Shown in pieces: positions 1-9,150 of a stretch of DNA of 64,000 bases. The DNA comes from Phycisphaerales bacterium Planc_01. Its GTDB lineage: Bacteria; Planctomycetota; Phycisphaerae; Sedimentisphaerales; Anaerobacaceae. The notes beneath the pieces were generated by a model. The model had not been told where the DNA came from. It did no database searches and was given only the letters and a program-made list of their open reading frames with translations. Location: positions 124,001-188,000 of the forward strand of contig LVBB01000041.1 of assembly GCA_001603075.1 (NCBI GenBank). The letters run 5' to 3'. Position numbers and translations under genes: made by a program. Position 1 is the stretch's first letter. Each line of letters begins with the position of its first letter.

Positions 1-259
1 TCCGGACGGGAGCGAATCCTCGGATCGCGCCGTTTGCCTGCGATCCTCCTGGCCCTCGGCGGATTCCCAATCGATCGACGGTCGCATCAGACGGGTTTTT
101 TCATGCAAATCCTCGCTGATGCCGATAATGTCTGAGTTGGCATCGCACGGGGGGCATCCGCCTGACCAGGGCCTGGACGCCCGACTGTCATCGGCGCCCG
201 ACGCGACAACGAGCCTCGCCCAGAAACCCCTGGGGGAGAATCACAGGAATGTGGATGGC
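1..259. other. Left-edge non-coding sequence
   Basis: I see no gene I can support here. An exact GCCGATAA octamer at 121-128 matches the -10 box of enterobacterial sigma-28 promoters and points towards the glycosyltransferase at 260. No matching -35 box lies 11 bases upstream, so it may be chance. Confidence 0.35.
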
Positions 260-1315
260 ATGACAGACAACACGACACCGGCACAAGCCAAGACCCTGCT
301 GGTCTTTAATTGCCACGAACCGTGGGTCCACCAACTCGGAGTACTGGGCTATCGGCTGGACATCATTGTCGGTCTGAAAGGCAAGTACAATCGGGGTTGG
401 GACGAACGCATGCGTCCGTTGCCGGCCAATGCGCGTCTGCTCACTCTGCCCGAAGCGCTCCAGTCGCCGACACATTACTATTGCATCGTCACGCATAACG
501 TGGCCGATCTCCTGGACGCGCGTGTGCGTCCTGAGCCCAGGGTCCTCGTGCTGCACCATACCCTGGAAGGGCGTATCCGGGAGGAAGGCGCCACTTGCGA
601 CCCGCACCAATTGAAGGACATGCTCCACAAGTATGTCGAACTGGTGGGGGCCCACGTCGTCGCCACCTCGATGTTCAAGGGCGAGTCCTGGGGCTTTTTC
701 GACGACATCGTCCACTTTGGTATCGATGTCAACGCCTACCTGCCCTACTCCGGAGAGAAGGCTCGCGGCCTGCGCATCTGCAACTTCATCAGTTCGCGCC
801 AACAGATTCTGCGATGGGACTTTCACGAAAGGGCCTTTGAGGGGATTCCCGTAACGCTGGTGGGGCACAACCCGGACCTGCCGGGCGTTCGGGCCGCCCG
901 GGACTGGGACGATCTGAAGAAGACGCTCCAGTCGCACCGCTTCTATATCCACACGGCCGATCCGCTCCTCGAAGCAGGTCACAATATGGCCAGCGCCGAG
1001 GCCATGGCCGCCGGATTGCCCGTGCTTGGAAATCGACATCCCACCTCACCCATCCGGCACGGCATCAGCGGGTTTCTGAGCGACAACGCCAGGGAATTGC
1101 AGCACTACGCAAGAATCCTCCTGGACGACCGGGACCTTGCAGCCCTGATGGGCCAGCAGGCACGAAAGACCGTGGTGGAAAGGTTCTCCCTGACGCGATT
1201 CAAGCATGCGTTCACACGATCCATCGAGATCGCTCGACGCAAGTGGTACACCCGGAAGGTCGATCCGGCCGCAATCTCCGGCTCCTCCCGGCCTCCCGTC
1301 ACAATCGGTCGCTGA
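260..1315 (+). CDS. GT-B (GT4-like) glycosyltransferase
   Basis: This is a predicted 351-residue cytoplasmic sugar transferase. Its C-terminal half looks like the donor-binding domain of GT4 enzymes. It has a glycine- and alanine-rich helix with a conserved Glu (SAEAMAAGLPVLG, about residues 244-256), followed by the usual IRHGISGFL stretch and a helical tail ending near FSLTRFKHAF. The frame stays open upstream to 119, but the ATG at 260 has an AGGAA about ten bases before it, and the upstream residues look like non-coding translation; GTG 251 is another option. It is a lone plus-strand gene, convergent with fliK 20 bases away. The sugar substrate cannot be read from the sequence. Its place beside the flagellar cluster suggests a part in flagellar or surface glycosylation. 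Confidence 0.75.
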   Translation: MTDNTTPAQAKTLLVFNCHEPWVHQLGVLGYRLDIIVGLKGKYNRGWDERMRPLPANARLLTLPEALQSPTHYYCIVTHNVADLLDARVRPEPRVLVLHHTLEGRIREEGATCDPHQLKDMLHKYVELVGAHVVATSMFKGESWGFFDDIVHFGIDVNAYLPYSGEKARGLRICNFISSRQQILRWDFHERAFEGIPVTLVGHNPDLPGVRAARDWDDLKKTLQSHRFYIHTADPLLEAGHNMASAEAMAAGLPVLGNRHPTSPIRHGISGFLSDNARELQHYARILLDDRDLAALMGQQARKTVVERFSLTRFKHAFTRSIEIARRKWYTRKVDPAAISGSSRPPVTIGR

Positions 1316-1334
1316 GACCTCGTGTCCCGCCCGA

Positions 1335-2993
1335 TTACATCAGCATGTTGATCCCTCCGTAGGTGCCATCGCCGATGCCGGACGGCACATCGCGAACGGC
1401 CGATGACCCTCGCTGCAACGATCCGAGGTCCACCGCCGCCGATCGAAAACTGCCCGCTGGATATTGAGGACGGTATCCCTGCCGGGCCGACTCCTGCTGC
1501 TGTTGCGTCCAGGCGTCCTGCTGAAACTGCTCCCGTCCCAATCCCCTGTCAGGCTGATCGGAGACGACGACCTCCAGCCGCCGCACCTGAACGCCGGCCT
1601 CCTGCAGACCCCTCATGACCTGAGGCAGCGCCTGCTCGATCTCCCGCCGCGTCTCGTCTCGGGCCACCTCGATCATCCCACGGATCTGATCGCCTGTTTC
1701 CTGCACCCGCACCAGGACACTGCCGAGTTCCGGGGGGTCGAGCCGAATCTGTACCTGTTTGTCGGACCGAGCGATCGAGGCATGGATGGAACTGAGAATC
1801 TGGTCGCCGATGTCCTGAACCGCGCTGCGTACCGATGGTGTCTCGGCTCCAGCCGAGCCCGAGACCTGGGCTGCCATACGCCCAACGGCATCCGTAAGAC
1901 CATACTGCGAAGAACCGGTCAGTTCAGCGGATGGCGATGGAGACTCCTTGGCATTCAGGGACGTCTCCTCCTTGGTTCCCGTCGCGGCTGTGGTTACGGC
2001 CGTCTGCGGAGTCTCGCCACCCTGTCGCGAGAGGCTCTGCCCGTTCTCCCGCCGTGTGCCGTCCGCGCTTTCTTCGGATGAGATCGCTGCGCGAGCGGTC
2101 ATTGCCGCGGTGTCGGCGTCGAGCCCCTTCGCCCCTTCTGCCGAAGGTTGGCCCTGCTGCGGCGTTGTCTGCTGCGGCTTTTCAGCCGTCTGAGCCTCGG
2201 CCGAGACGACAGTTTCGCTCGGCGTGGTCGTCGGAACGACGTTGGCCTGGGCTTGCGACGATCCGCCGGTTTGCACCTCGACGGTCACCGGTGCGGCATC
2301 TGCGGCAGGTGTCTTGTGGCCTTCCGACCCCGGCATGGCCGTCGCAACCACCCCCTCTCGACTGGGCTGCTCGCCGATGATCTTATCGCCGACAGGAACC
2401 GTCTGGGGAACTTCCACGCCGTCTTCCTCTACGATTCGCATGCCCTCAAGCGGAGCGGAGGCTCTCTCGGTCTCGCCCGGCTCAACCGCCGTGGTCGTGT
2501 GTGTCGGGGGAAGCGCTTCGCTTGCGTTCGGCAACACCGGCAGTGTCTCATCCACCTGCCGATGATCCCAGACGGGCGTTGTGTCTGCAGTTTGCCTGGC
2601 CGCAGGCGTCTCGACGACCTCTGTCTGTGCGGCTGCCACGACGTTCTCTTCCAGCGGCAATACGACCGCAACCGACGCCGTCTCTGCCACTGCAGAGTCG
2701 ATCGTTGGGTCTTGCCGCTGTGGTGCGTCGCCTTCATCGCGTGGAGCGGATTCAGCAGGCTCACCCTCGCGCTCGATGAGCTGCGTCTGAGCAACATCTT
2801 GCGACTGAGCAGAATCGCCGAGGGGTTTCTTATGGGACCTGAGTTCATCCCTGAACTTCACCAGGGGCTCGGCGTCAGCGAACGCCTTCCGGGCCCCTTT
2901 GTCGGTGGATTGGGAACCCTTCGGGCAGGCCACCAGAGCCTCGACAGACGTCGCCACAGCCATGTTGCCAACCGCAATCGCTACGTTGCTCAT
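1335..2993 (-). CDS. fliK: Flagellar hook-length control protein FliK
   Basis: A 552-residue FliK-type molecular ruler, exported by the flagellar type III system to set hook length and switch substrate class. The C-terminal hook-length domain is clear at about residues 395-483, with the signature IRLDPPELGSVLVRV followed by a helical region ending QVRRLEVVVSD. The first 390 residues are low in complexity and rich in Ala, Thr, Glu, Gln and Pro, which is normal for the ruler part. ATG 2993 was chosen because GAGGA stands eight bases before it and a sigma-54 promoter lies about 45 bases upstream; the frame is open for another 116 codons that look non-coding. It is divergent from flgB, an unusual orientation since fliK more often follows fliJ. 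Confidence 0.9.
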   Translation of the reverse strand: MSNVAIAVGNMAVATSVEALVACPKGSQSTDKGARKAFADAEPLVKFRDELRSHKKPLGDSAQSQDVAQTQLIEREGEPAESAPRDEGDAPQRQDPTIDSAVAETASVAVVLPLEENVVAAAQTEVVETPAARQTADTTPVWDHRQVDETLPVLPNASEALPPTHTTTAVEPGETERASAPLEGMRIVEEDGVEVPQTVPVGDKIIGEQPSREGVVATAMPGSEGHKTPAADAAPVTVEVQTGGSSQAQANVVPTTTPSETVVSAEAQTAEKPQQTTPQQGQPSAEGAKGLDADTAAMTARAAISSEESADGTRRENGQSLSRQGGETPQTAVTTAATGTKEETSLNAKESPSPSAELTGSSQYGLTDAVGRMAAQVSGSAGAETPSVRSAVQDIGDQILSSIHASIARSDKQVQIRLDPPELGSVLVRVQETGDQIRGMIEVARDETRREIEQALPQVMRGLQEAGVQVRRLEVVVSDQPDRGLGREQFQQDAWTQQQQESARQGYRPQYPAGSFRSAAVDLGSLQRGSSAVRDVPSGIGDGTYGGINMLM

Positions 2994-3036
2994 ACACAGA
3001 TTCCTCAAGTCGTGGTCAAAACCATACGCACTGAGT

Positions 3037-3053
3037 AGCAATCTGCATGCCAA
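3037..3053 (-). promoter_or_regulatory. Sigma-54 promoter of fliK
   Basis: On the minus strand this reads TTGGCATGCAGATTGCT. It agrees with YTGGCACGRNNNTTGCW at 12 of the 14 constrained positions, with GG at -24 and GC at -12 intact. It ends about 44 bases before the fliK start codon. Confidence 0.75.
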
Positions 3054-3262
3054 TTGGCGGCCCATCGCGACAAGTGGAGCGTAACCTGTTTTCGTAAAGC
3101 CAGTTACAGCATGTCCGGCGCAATAGGAAGGGACTACACCTCCCCTCGACCCGCCGCCGGACGGAGGATTGTTCCGCCGGCGAGGAAATCCCTTCCGCCA
3201 CGCCGGCACCGACCGTACGACCGGAAACGACGTGGACCAGCGCGTCCAATTACCCAACCGCG

Positions 3263-3280
3263 CGTATAGAATCCTGACAC
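3263..3280 (+). promoter_or_regulatory. 18-base repeat, copy 1 (candidate activator site)
   Basis: CGTATAGAATCCTGACAC occurs here and again, without a mismatch, at 62212-62229. In both places it stands on the same strand as a sigma-54 promoter, 97 bases before it here and 96 bases at the other copy. That geometry fits an upstream activating sequence for a sigma-54 enhancer-binding protein. It could instead be a promoter element for another sigma factor, since it contains TATAGAAT. Confidence 0.6.
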
Positions 3281-3377
3281 GCGGCGGATGGTCCGAGAAC
3301 ACGCGTGAACGGCTTCTTGGCGTCCCTCGGCACCCGAGCATCGCACCGTCGGCAGCGCTTCCGTCGAGAATCGGGAC

Positions 3378-3394
3378 TTGGCACGGTTATTGCA
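3378..3394 (+). promoter_or_regulatory. Sigma-54 promoter of the flgB operon
   Basis: TTGGCACGGTTATTGCA is a full match to the sigma-54 consensus YTGGCACGRNNNTTGCW. It ends 50 bases before the flgB start codon. It probably drives flgB through the export and stator genes. Confidence 0.9.
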
Positions 3395-3444
3395 CAGCAC
3401 GTTCACGTCAGAGAATGTTCGTACGCACAGCAAGGACGCATAAG

Positions 3445-3807
3445 ATGTCACAATCGAACAACATCATGGACCTGCTCGAAGCCGGGCTCAAGGCCGAAGG
3501 GCTTCGCCAGAGGACGATCGCCAGCAACATGGCCAACATCGAGACGCCGGGGTATCGACGTCTCGATGTCAAGTTCGACGAGTTGCTGGCCAAGGCCCTG
3601 AGCTCTACCAGCACGGTCGATCTTGAGAAGCTGGAGCCCGAGGTCTACCAACCCAGGAAGACGCCGGTCCGGCCCAACGGAAATGACGTCAGCATAGAGG
3701 CCGAGGTGGGAGGCCTTCTGAAGAACTCGTTGCGTCACACCGCCTACGTCAGGCTCCTCCAGAAGCGGTTCACCCAGATCGAGACGGCGATCCGCGTCGG
3801 CAGTTGA
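3445..3807 (+). CDS. flgB: Flagellar proximal rod protein FlgB
   Basis: A 120-residue proximal rod subunit, exported to the periplasm. The N-terminal flagellar rod signature is visible: a helix, then RQRTIASNMANIETPGYRR (about residues 21-39), which carries the NMAN/TPGY motif of this family. The C-terminal helix (about 92-116) would pair with the N-terminal one in the assembled rod. Length is close to the usual 110-140. The frame is open further upstream, but ATG 3445 has AAGGA eight bases before it, directly follows the sigma-54 promoter, and gives the normal family start. It is first in the flgB-flgC-fliE rod unit. Confidence 0.95.
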   Translation: MSQSNNIMDLLEAGLKAEGLRQRTIASNMANIETPGYRRLDVKFDELLAKALSSTSTVDLEKLEPEVYQPRKTPVRPNGNDVSIEAEVGGLLKNSLRHTAYVRLLQKRFTQIETAIRVGS

Positions 3808-3868
3808 GGCAGGTCGTCCCTTGGCGGTCGGCGCGAGCGATGCGTATGGAAGGAAAGGATTCACCACG

Positions 3869-4282
3869 ATGCGAATAGGAAACACATTCGGTCCGGTCGA
3901 CATCGCGGTCTCGGGCATGCGAGCCCAGAGCACGCAGATGGAGGTCATCTCCTCCAACATCGCCAATGCCCGAACCGTCGACAACGGACAGGGCCAGGCC
4001 TACCGCCGACTCCAGGTGCTTTTCGGCACCGACAATGAAGACGACGACGGGATCGCCGGCGTGACCATCAGCAACATCGCCCAGGATATGAGTTCGCTGG
4101 AGCGGATCTTCGATCCGGGCAATCCGAAAGCCGATGCCACAGGCTACGTCAATATGCCCAATGTCCAATTGCCGGTCGAAATGATGAACATGTCGACGGC
4201 CACCCGGGCGTATCAGGCCAATGCGGCCGTTCTGAAGCGATATCAGAAGATGGTGGAAACTACATTGGAACTGCTCCGGTAA
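3869..4282 (+). CDS. flgC: Flagellar proximal rod protein FlgC
   Basis: A 137-residue proximal rod subunit. The N-terminal motif GMRAQSTQMEVISSNIANA (residues 16-34) is the rod/hook signature. The C-terminal helix carries the FlgC-type MMNMSTATRAYQANAAV stretch. The start at 3869 gives the family-typical MRIG N-terminus and has GGAAAGGA upstream; the open frame back to 3821 reads as non-coding. It follows flgB and precedes fliE, the usual order. Confidence 0.95.
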   Translation: MRIGNTFGPVDIAVSGMRAQSTQMEVISSNIANARTVDNGQGQAYRRLQVLFGTDNEDDDGIAGVTISNIAQDMSSLERIFDPGNPKADATGYVNMPNVQLPVEMMNMSTATRAYQANAAVLKRYQKMVETTLELLR

Positions 4283-4297
4283 CGGAAGGACAACTCG

Positions 4298-4609
4298 ATG
4301 ATCCAGTTCGATCCAAACATCAGCTCGATCTTGCCGAATGGCAGGTCCCCCATGTCGCCGACCGAAGGTCTCGGCGGCAAGGCCGATTTCTCTCAGGCGG
4401 TCAAGGCCGTGGACAAATATGTCCGCCAGGTCGATGATCTCCAGCAGGACTCCGATGCCTCGATTGAAGACCTTCTGACCGGCAAGAACAACGACATCAC
4501 GGCCGTTGTCTCCAGCGTCGCCAAGGCGGACGTCAGTTTCAAAGTCCTGGTCGGCGTTCGCAACAAGCTCATCGAGGCGTACAAGCAAACGATGAACATG
4601 TCGATTTAG
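4298..4609 (+). CDS. fliE: Flagellar hook-basal body protein FliE
   Basis: A 103-residue adaptor that joins the MS ring to the proximal rod and is needed for early export. The C-terminal half holds the family pattern: an Asp-rich region, then a helix ending KVLVGVRNKLIEAYKQTMNM, which is the FliE signature. Length matches the family. It lies 15 bases after flgC in the same operon. Confidence 0.93.
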   Translation: MIQFDPNISSILPNGRSPMSPTEGLGGKADFSQAVKAVDKYVRQVDDLQQDSDASIEDLLTGKNNDITAVVSSVAKADVSFKVLVGVRNKLIEAYKQTMNMSI

Positions 4610-4668
4610 GCCCGGCCGTACGCGACGATGTTCCGGGTTGGCCGTCCTAACACGGGTTCAGAGGCTTG

Positions 4669-6165
4669 ATGGAAATCCTGCACAAAATAGCCTCCGTCTG
4701 GCAGAAAGTGAGCCTCATACAACGGGCTTTGCTGGTCGCCATTCTGGTGGCCTCGGCCATCATGGGGACGCTGCTGATTCATTGGGCGCGCCGACCCGAC
4801 ATGCGGATGCTCTACCAGGACCTGACCCCGGGTGAAGCCGCCAAGATCACCGACAAGATCACCGAGAAAGGGATCGTCTACCTGCTGCGGGACGGCGGCA
4901 CCACCATCTATGTACCCCAGGAACACGTCTATCAACTCCGACTGGATCTGGCCAAGGAAGGCCTGCCGACCGGGGAACAGAGCGGATACAAGCTCTTTGA
5001 CGACGAGAAGATCGGCATCAGCCCGTTCGTCCAGAACGTCAATCTCAGCCGGGCCCTGCAGGATGAACTGGCCAAGAGCATCCAGATGATCGACGGCGTC
5101 GCCCATGCCCGGGTCCACATCGTCAATCCGGAGCAGCGCCTGTTCGCCTCGGAGCAGGGCCAGACCTCCGCCTCCGTCGTCCTGCGTCTGAAGCCTGGCT
5201 ACCGCCTCAGCGGCACCAATATCGCCGCCATCACGCACATGGTCTCCGGAAGCGTCAAGGGCCTCAAGTCGCAGGATGTCACGGTCATCGACAGCCAGGG
5301 CAACCTTCTCTCGGGCCAGGACGACTCGAAACTCGCCACCGGCGCCGGGACCGTTCACGACTATAAGGAACGCGTCGAGCAGGGCCTGGTCAAGAAGGCC
5401 GAAGATATGCTCACGATGGTCCTCGGACCGGGACGCGCCACCGTTCGCGTCAGCGCGGTCGTCGATATGAACAGCATCAGCACCGTCACCGAGACCTACG
5501 ATCCCTCGGCCAAAGTGGCCACGAAGGAGGAGATCACCAACAACTCGGAAACGGGCGGCGCTGCCGGCCAGCAGGCCGGCGGTGGCAGCATGAAGAAGGA
5601 TGAGACCATCCTCACCGAATACCAGGTCGGCAAGACGATCAAGCAGCACGTCGTCGTACCCGGTGAGATTCGCTCGCTCTCGGTGGCCGTGCTCGTCGAT
5701 TTGTATGCCTCAGGAACCGAGGAGGGCCCCGGGGGACAACCGGCCCTGATCATGGAGATAGCCGAGGTCGAGCAGATCGTACGCACGGCCCTGGGCCTGA
5801 AAGACAACGACTCGCTCAAGGTCGCCAACGCACGATTCCGCCCACCGAGCGAATCACCGATGGAAGAAGAACCGGTGGCGTGGTCGCATTACCTGGCGCT
5901 GGCGCGTCAGTTGTCGCTGGGGATCATGGCCGTCTGTGCTCTGCTCGTCTTCCGCATCTTCAGCCGCGCACGCAGCAAGGCGGTGGCCGCCGCCGTCGAG
6001 GCGCAGCAGTTGGCCGAAGGCGGCAGCGTCAGCGCCGGCCTGCTGACGCCGGGAGCTCCGGTCGGCGAACCGATCATGCTGCGACGCCAGATCACGCACG
6101 CCTTGCGAAACAATCCGGAGCAGGTCCGAGAGATGTTCCTCAACTGGATCGAAGAGAAGGAGTGA
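4669..6165 (+). CDS. fliF: Flagellar MS-ring protein FliF
   Basis: A 498-residue inner-membrane protein that multimerises into the MS ring, the base on which rod, export gate and C ring assemble. Two membrane segments are seen, at about residues 18-40 and 415-432, bracketing the periplasmic ring-building domains. The second periplasmic part begins near RVHIVNPEQ. The C-terminal cytoplasmic tail NPEQVREMFLNWIEEKE is the FliG-binding end. It is somewhat shorter than the 550-residue enterobacterial protein. ATG 4669 is preferred over the TTG three bases earlier; GAGG lies just upstream. fliG follows after ten bases. Confidence 0.95.
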   Translation: MEILHKIASVWQKVSLIQRALLVAILVASAIMGTLLIHWARRPDMRMLYQDLTPGEAAKITDKITEKGIVYLLRDGGTTIYVPQEHVYQLRLDLAKEGLPTGEQSGYKLFDDEKIGISPFVQNVNLSRALQDELAKSIQMIDGVAHARVHIVNPEQRLFASEQGQTSASVVLRLKPGYRLSGTNIAAITHMVSGSVKGLKSQDVTVIDSQGNLLSGQDDSKLATGAGTVHDYKERVEQGLVKKAEDMLTMVLGPGRATVRVSAVVDMNSISTVTETYDPSAKVATKEEITNNSETGGAAGQQAGGGSMKKDETILTEYQVGKTIKQHVVVPGEIRSLSVAVLVDLYASGTEEGPGGQPALIMEIAEVEQIVRTALGLKDNDSLKVANARFRPPSESPMEEEPVAWSHYLALARQLSLGIMAVCALLVFRIFSRARSKAVAAAVEAQQLAEGGSVSAGLLTPGAPVGEPIMLRRQITHALRNNPEQVREMFLNWIEEKE

Positions 6166-6175
6166 CGAAGACACC

Positions 6176-7174
6176 GTGGCACTGACGGGAAAACAGAAAG
6201 CCGCCCTGCTGCTGACCAGTCTCGATGTGGCCACCGCCGCCGAGCTGCTCAAAGGCGTGGATCCCAGAACGGTTCAGGAGTTGGCCGTCGAGTTAAGCTA
6301 TCTCGACGCCTCCGGCCATCGCAATGCCAAGGAAACCGCCGAGGTCGCCCGGCAGTTCTGCCGGTCGCTGGAAAGCGAATCGACTTTTCAGTTCAAGACC
6401 TTTCTTCGCGAGGTCCTCAAGAACACCGTGGGCGAGGACAAGGCCAAACACGTTCAGCAGCAGATCGAAGACCTTCTTCAGAAGCGCGATCCGTTCATGA
6501 CGATCCGTTCGGCCGACCAGCGGAAGCTGGCGATGGTGCTCGAAACCGAGCATCCCCAGGCCGTCGCGGTGGTCCTTTCCGAGTTGCCTGCCAAGAAGGG
6601 CTCGGAGGTCCTCGGCCTTCTGGGCGACGGCATGCGCGTCAGTGCGATCAGCCGTATGACGGCAATCGGAGGTGTTACCCCCGAGGCCAAGGCCAGCATC
6701 GCCCAGATGGTGCGCAAGCGGATCGAGGGACTCGACACGACGCACCAGATCGGCGGGCAGGTTCCCCCGGAGGAATCGCTTCGGAAGGTCGCCGTCATCG
6801 TACGAAGCCTGGACAAGGAGGTCCGCGACGGCGTCCTCGAAGCCATCCAACAGAAGGACAGCGACGCGGCGGAGAAGGTGATGAACCTCATGGTGATTTG
6901 GGACGATATTCCACAGATCGGCGACCGCTCTCTCCAGCAGGCCCTGCGCGGCATCGACGAGCAGCAACTGGCGTTGGCGCTGCACGAGAGCCCGGAGGAG
7001 ATCGCCCAAAAGGTCAAGTCGAACATCTCCGAGCGTGCGGCGGCGATGGTGAACGAGGAAGCGTCCCTGATGTCGGCGCCGAAGAAGGAAGAGATTCGCC
7101 AGGCCCGCGACAGAATCGTCGGCGCGCTGCGGGAACTCAACCGCAACGGCGAACTGGCCTTCGTGGAAGAGTAG
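6176..7174 (+). CDS. fliG: Flagellar motor switch protein FliG
   Basis: A 332-residue C-ring protein that binds the MS ring and turns with the stator. The N-terminal FliF-binding domain begins at once (GKQKAALLLTSLD). The middle domain has the conserved EHPQ motif near residue 126, and the C-terminal domain carries the charged torque helix region. Length is normal. The start is GTG at 6176. The stop codon lies two bases before the fliH start. The usual partners fliM and fliN are not found in this window. Confidence 0.95.
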   Translation: MALTGKQKAALLLTSLDVATAAELLKGVDPRTVQELAVELSYLDASGHRNAKETAEVARQFCRSLESESTFQFKTFLREVLKNTVGEDKAKHVQQQIEDLLQKRDPFMTIRSADQRKLAMVLETEHPQAVAVVLSELPAKKGSEVLGLLGDGMRVSAISRMTAIGGVTPEAKASIAQMVRKRIEGLDTTHQIGGQVPPEESLRKVAVIVRSLDKEVRDGVLEAIQQKDSDAAEKVMNLMVIWDDIPQIGDRSLQQALRGIDEQQLALALHESPEEIAQKVKSNISERAAAMVNEEASLMSAPKKEEIRQARDRIVGALRELNRNGELAFVEE

Positions 7175-7175
7175 T

Positions 7176-7769
7176 ATGATGACCGACACATTGACGATTC
7201 GTCTTTCCAGACCGGCGGCGCGGTTTCGCATCGTCGAGGAACCGTCGTGCGCGTCCGCACCGGAACCGACCGAGGTCGATCGCGAGCGAACCGACCGGGC
7301 GCAGGCCGAGTTGTCCCACCTCTCGGAGGCGCTGCGGCAACAACACGAGAACCTGTCGCAGTTGGTCGCAACGGTCAACGCTCTCGCCGCTCGGCTGAAC
7401 GACCTGCATCAACAGACCGTCGCCCACCATCGCAGCGACATCGCCAAACTGGCCGTGGAGATCGCAAGGAAGATCCTGACCCAGAGAATCGACCGAGGCG
7501 AATACGACATTCAGGCCATCGTCGAGGAAGCCCTGAAACGGGCGCCTGCCAGACAGAATCTCGTGGTCCACCTGCACCCCGAGGATCTGGCGGCCTGCCA
7601 GCAGTTCCAGCGGGAAGACCCCGACAATCAATTCGCGGAACTGGACCTCGTCGCGGACTGGAGCGTCGCACGTGCCGATTGCCTGGTGGAAACCCCCAAG
7701 GGCATCGTCAAGTCGTTCGTCGAAGAGCATCTCGCACGCATTGGAGAAGCCCTGGAAAGGGCTCAGTAG
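7176..7769 (+). CDS. fliH: Flagellar export regulator FliH
   Basis: A 197-residue FliH-type stator of the export ATPase, which inhibits FliI and links it to the export gate. The order of parts fits: a variable N-terminus, a coiled-coil helix (about residues 30-85), then a C-terminal FliI-binding domain starting near SDIAKLAVEIARKILTQ and including the VHLHPEDL strand typical of FliH/YscL. Two adjacent ATG codons (7176, 7179) can serve as start. It lies between fliG and fliI with almost no spacing. Confidence 0.85.
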   Translation: MMTDTLTIRLSRPAARFRIVEEPSCASAPEPTEVDRERTDRAQAELSHLSEALRQQHENLSQLVATVNALAARLNDLHQQTVAHHRSDIAKLAVEIARKILTQRIDRGEYDIQAIVEEALKRAPARQNLVVHLHPEDLAACQQFQREDPDNQFAELDLVADWSVARADCLVETPKGIVKSFVEEHLARIGEALERAQ

Positions 7770-7772
7770 ACC

Positions 7773-9137
7773 ATGATCGACTGCAACTGCCCCACCATCG
7801 ATTTCGAGAAGTACCACTCGGCCCTGGAGACCGTGGACCTGATGAACTGCCAGGGTTACGTCGTACGCGTTTCCGGCTCCACGATCGAGTCGGCCGGCCC
7901 GGCCATCGGCCTGGGCCAGTTGTGCGGCATCCATATCGGCCGGGATCGGCGCGTTCTGGCCGAGGTGGTGGGTTTCCGCCACGACCACGTCATCCTGCTG
8001 CCTCTGGAACACATCGAGGGCGTCTCGCCGGGCGACATCGTGACCGCTCGAACTACACCTCGGCACATCCTGCTCGGCCCCGACGTCCTGGGGCGCGTCC
8101 TGAACGGTCTGGGCGAGCCGATCGACAACAAAGGACCGCTCAACGGCCAGGAAAAGAGGCCACTGGACGTCGGCAGTCCGCCGCCGCTGAGCCGCGAGAA
8201 GATCACCAAGCCGCTTGCACTGGGCATCCGTTCCATCGACGGGATTCTGACCTGCGCCCAGGGCCAGCGCGTCGGCATCTTCGCCGGCAGCGGAGTCGGC
8301 AAGAGCGTCCTTCTCGGAGATATCGCCAACGGCAGCGACGCCGCCGTCAACGTCGTGGCTCTGATCGGCGAACGCGGCCGGGAGGTTCGCGAGTTCTTGG
8401 AGGAGAACCTGGGTCCCGAGGGTCTGGCTCGCAGCGTCGTGGTGGTCGCCACGTCGGACGCCCCACCCATTCAAAGGGTCAAGGCGGCGTTCGTAGCCGT
8501 GACGCTCGCCGAGTATTTCCGGGACAAGGCCAAGAAGGTCCTGTTCATGATGGATTCGCTGACGCGGTTCGCCCAGGCCCAACGGGAAATCGGACTGGCC
8601 GCCGGAGAGCCGCCGGCCACGAAGGGCTATTGTCCCAGCGTCTTCGCCCTGATGCCCCGGCTGATCGAACGCCTGGGCTGCTCCAGCACGGGAAGCATCA
8701 CGGGAATCCTGACCGTGCTCGTCGAAAACGACGACCTGACCGATCCCGTCGCCGACAGCGCACGCAGCCTGCTCGACGGCCACATCGTCCTGTCGCGCAA
8801 GCTGGCGGGCCGAGGTCACTATCCGGCCGTGGACATCGCCCAGAGCGTCAGTCGTCTGATGTCGGCGGTGGTCAGCGACGAGCACCGCACGGCCGCACAG
8901 AGACTGCGCGAAATCTACGCCACCTATGCCGACGCCGAGGACCTGATCAACATCGGCGCGTTCTCGCCCGGCAGCAATCGGCGAATCGACGGCGCGATCA
9001 GCCTGATCGATCGCATCAACGACTTCCTGATCCAGCCGATCCGTCAAAGGACGCCCTTCGAGGAGACCGTCCGCCAGTTGACGGGCATCCAGCACACGTG
9101 GGAACAGTTGCTCACTCCCGATGGGCATCGCGGATGA
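7773..9137 (+). CDS. fliI: Flagellar export ATPase FliI
   Basis: A 454-residue F1-beta-like ATPase that unfolds and delivers substrates to the flagellar export gate. The Walker A loop AGSGVGKS is at about residues 171-178 and Walker B at VLFMMDSLTRFAQ. The ATPase signature includes the PAVDIAQSVSRLM stretch. Length is normal for the family. Start ATG 7773 lies three bases after the fliH stop. Its frame-shifted shadow on the same strand is also long but not coding. Confidence 0.97.
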   Translation: MIDCNCPTIDFEKYHSALETVDLMNCQGYVVRVSGSTIESAGPAIGLGQLCGIHIGRDRRVLAEVVGFRHDHVILLPLEHIEGVSPGDIVTARTTPRHILLGPDVLGRVLNGLGEPIDNKGPLNGQEKRPLDVGSPPPLSREKITKPLALGIRSIDGILTCAQGQRVGIFAGSGVGKSVLLGDIANGSDAAVNVVALIGERGREVREFLEENLGPEGLARSVVVVATSDAPPIQRVKAAFVAVTLAEYFRDKAKKVLFMMDSLTRFAQAQREIGLAAGEPPATKGYCPSVFALMPRLIERLGCSSTGSITGILTVLVENDDLTDPVADSARSLLDGHIVLSRKLAGRGHYPAVDIAQSVSRLMSAVVSDEHRTAAQRLREIYATYADAEDLINIGAFSPGSNRRIDGAISLIDRINDFLIQPIRQRTPFEETVRQLTGIQHTWEQLLTPDGHRG

Positions 9138-9150
9138 GGCCGAGACTGCC

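Larger units (their letters stand above)
2994..3444. other. Divergent fliK-flgB control region
   Basis: This 451-base gene-free stretch lies between divergent fliK and flgB. It holds one sigma-54 promoter for each direction (3037-3053 minus, 3378-3394 plus) and one copy of the 18-base repeat at 3263-3280. Between them is an imperfect inverted repeat around GTAAC/GTTAC (about 3079-3108). No small reading frame here looks coding. Confidence 0.7.

Noticed and set aside
102-128. Sigma-28 promoter before the first glycosyltransferase
   Set aside because: The -10 octamer is exact but there is no -35 element at the right spacing, so it is only noted as weak.
2994-3341. N-terminal extension of FliK by 116 codons
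   Set aside because: It covers the sigma-54 promoter and a strong ribosome site, and the residues look like translated non-coding sequence.
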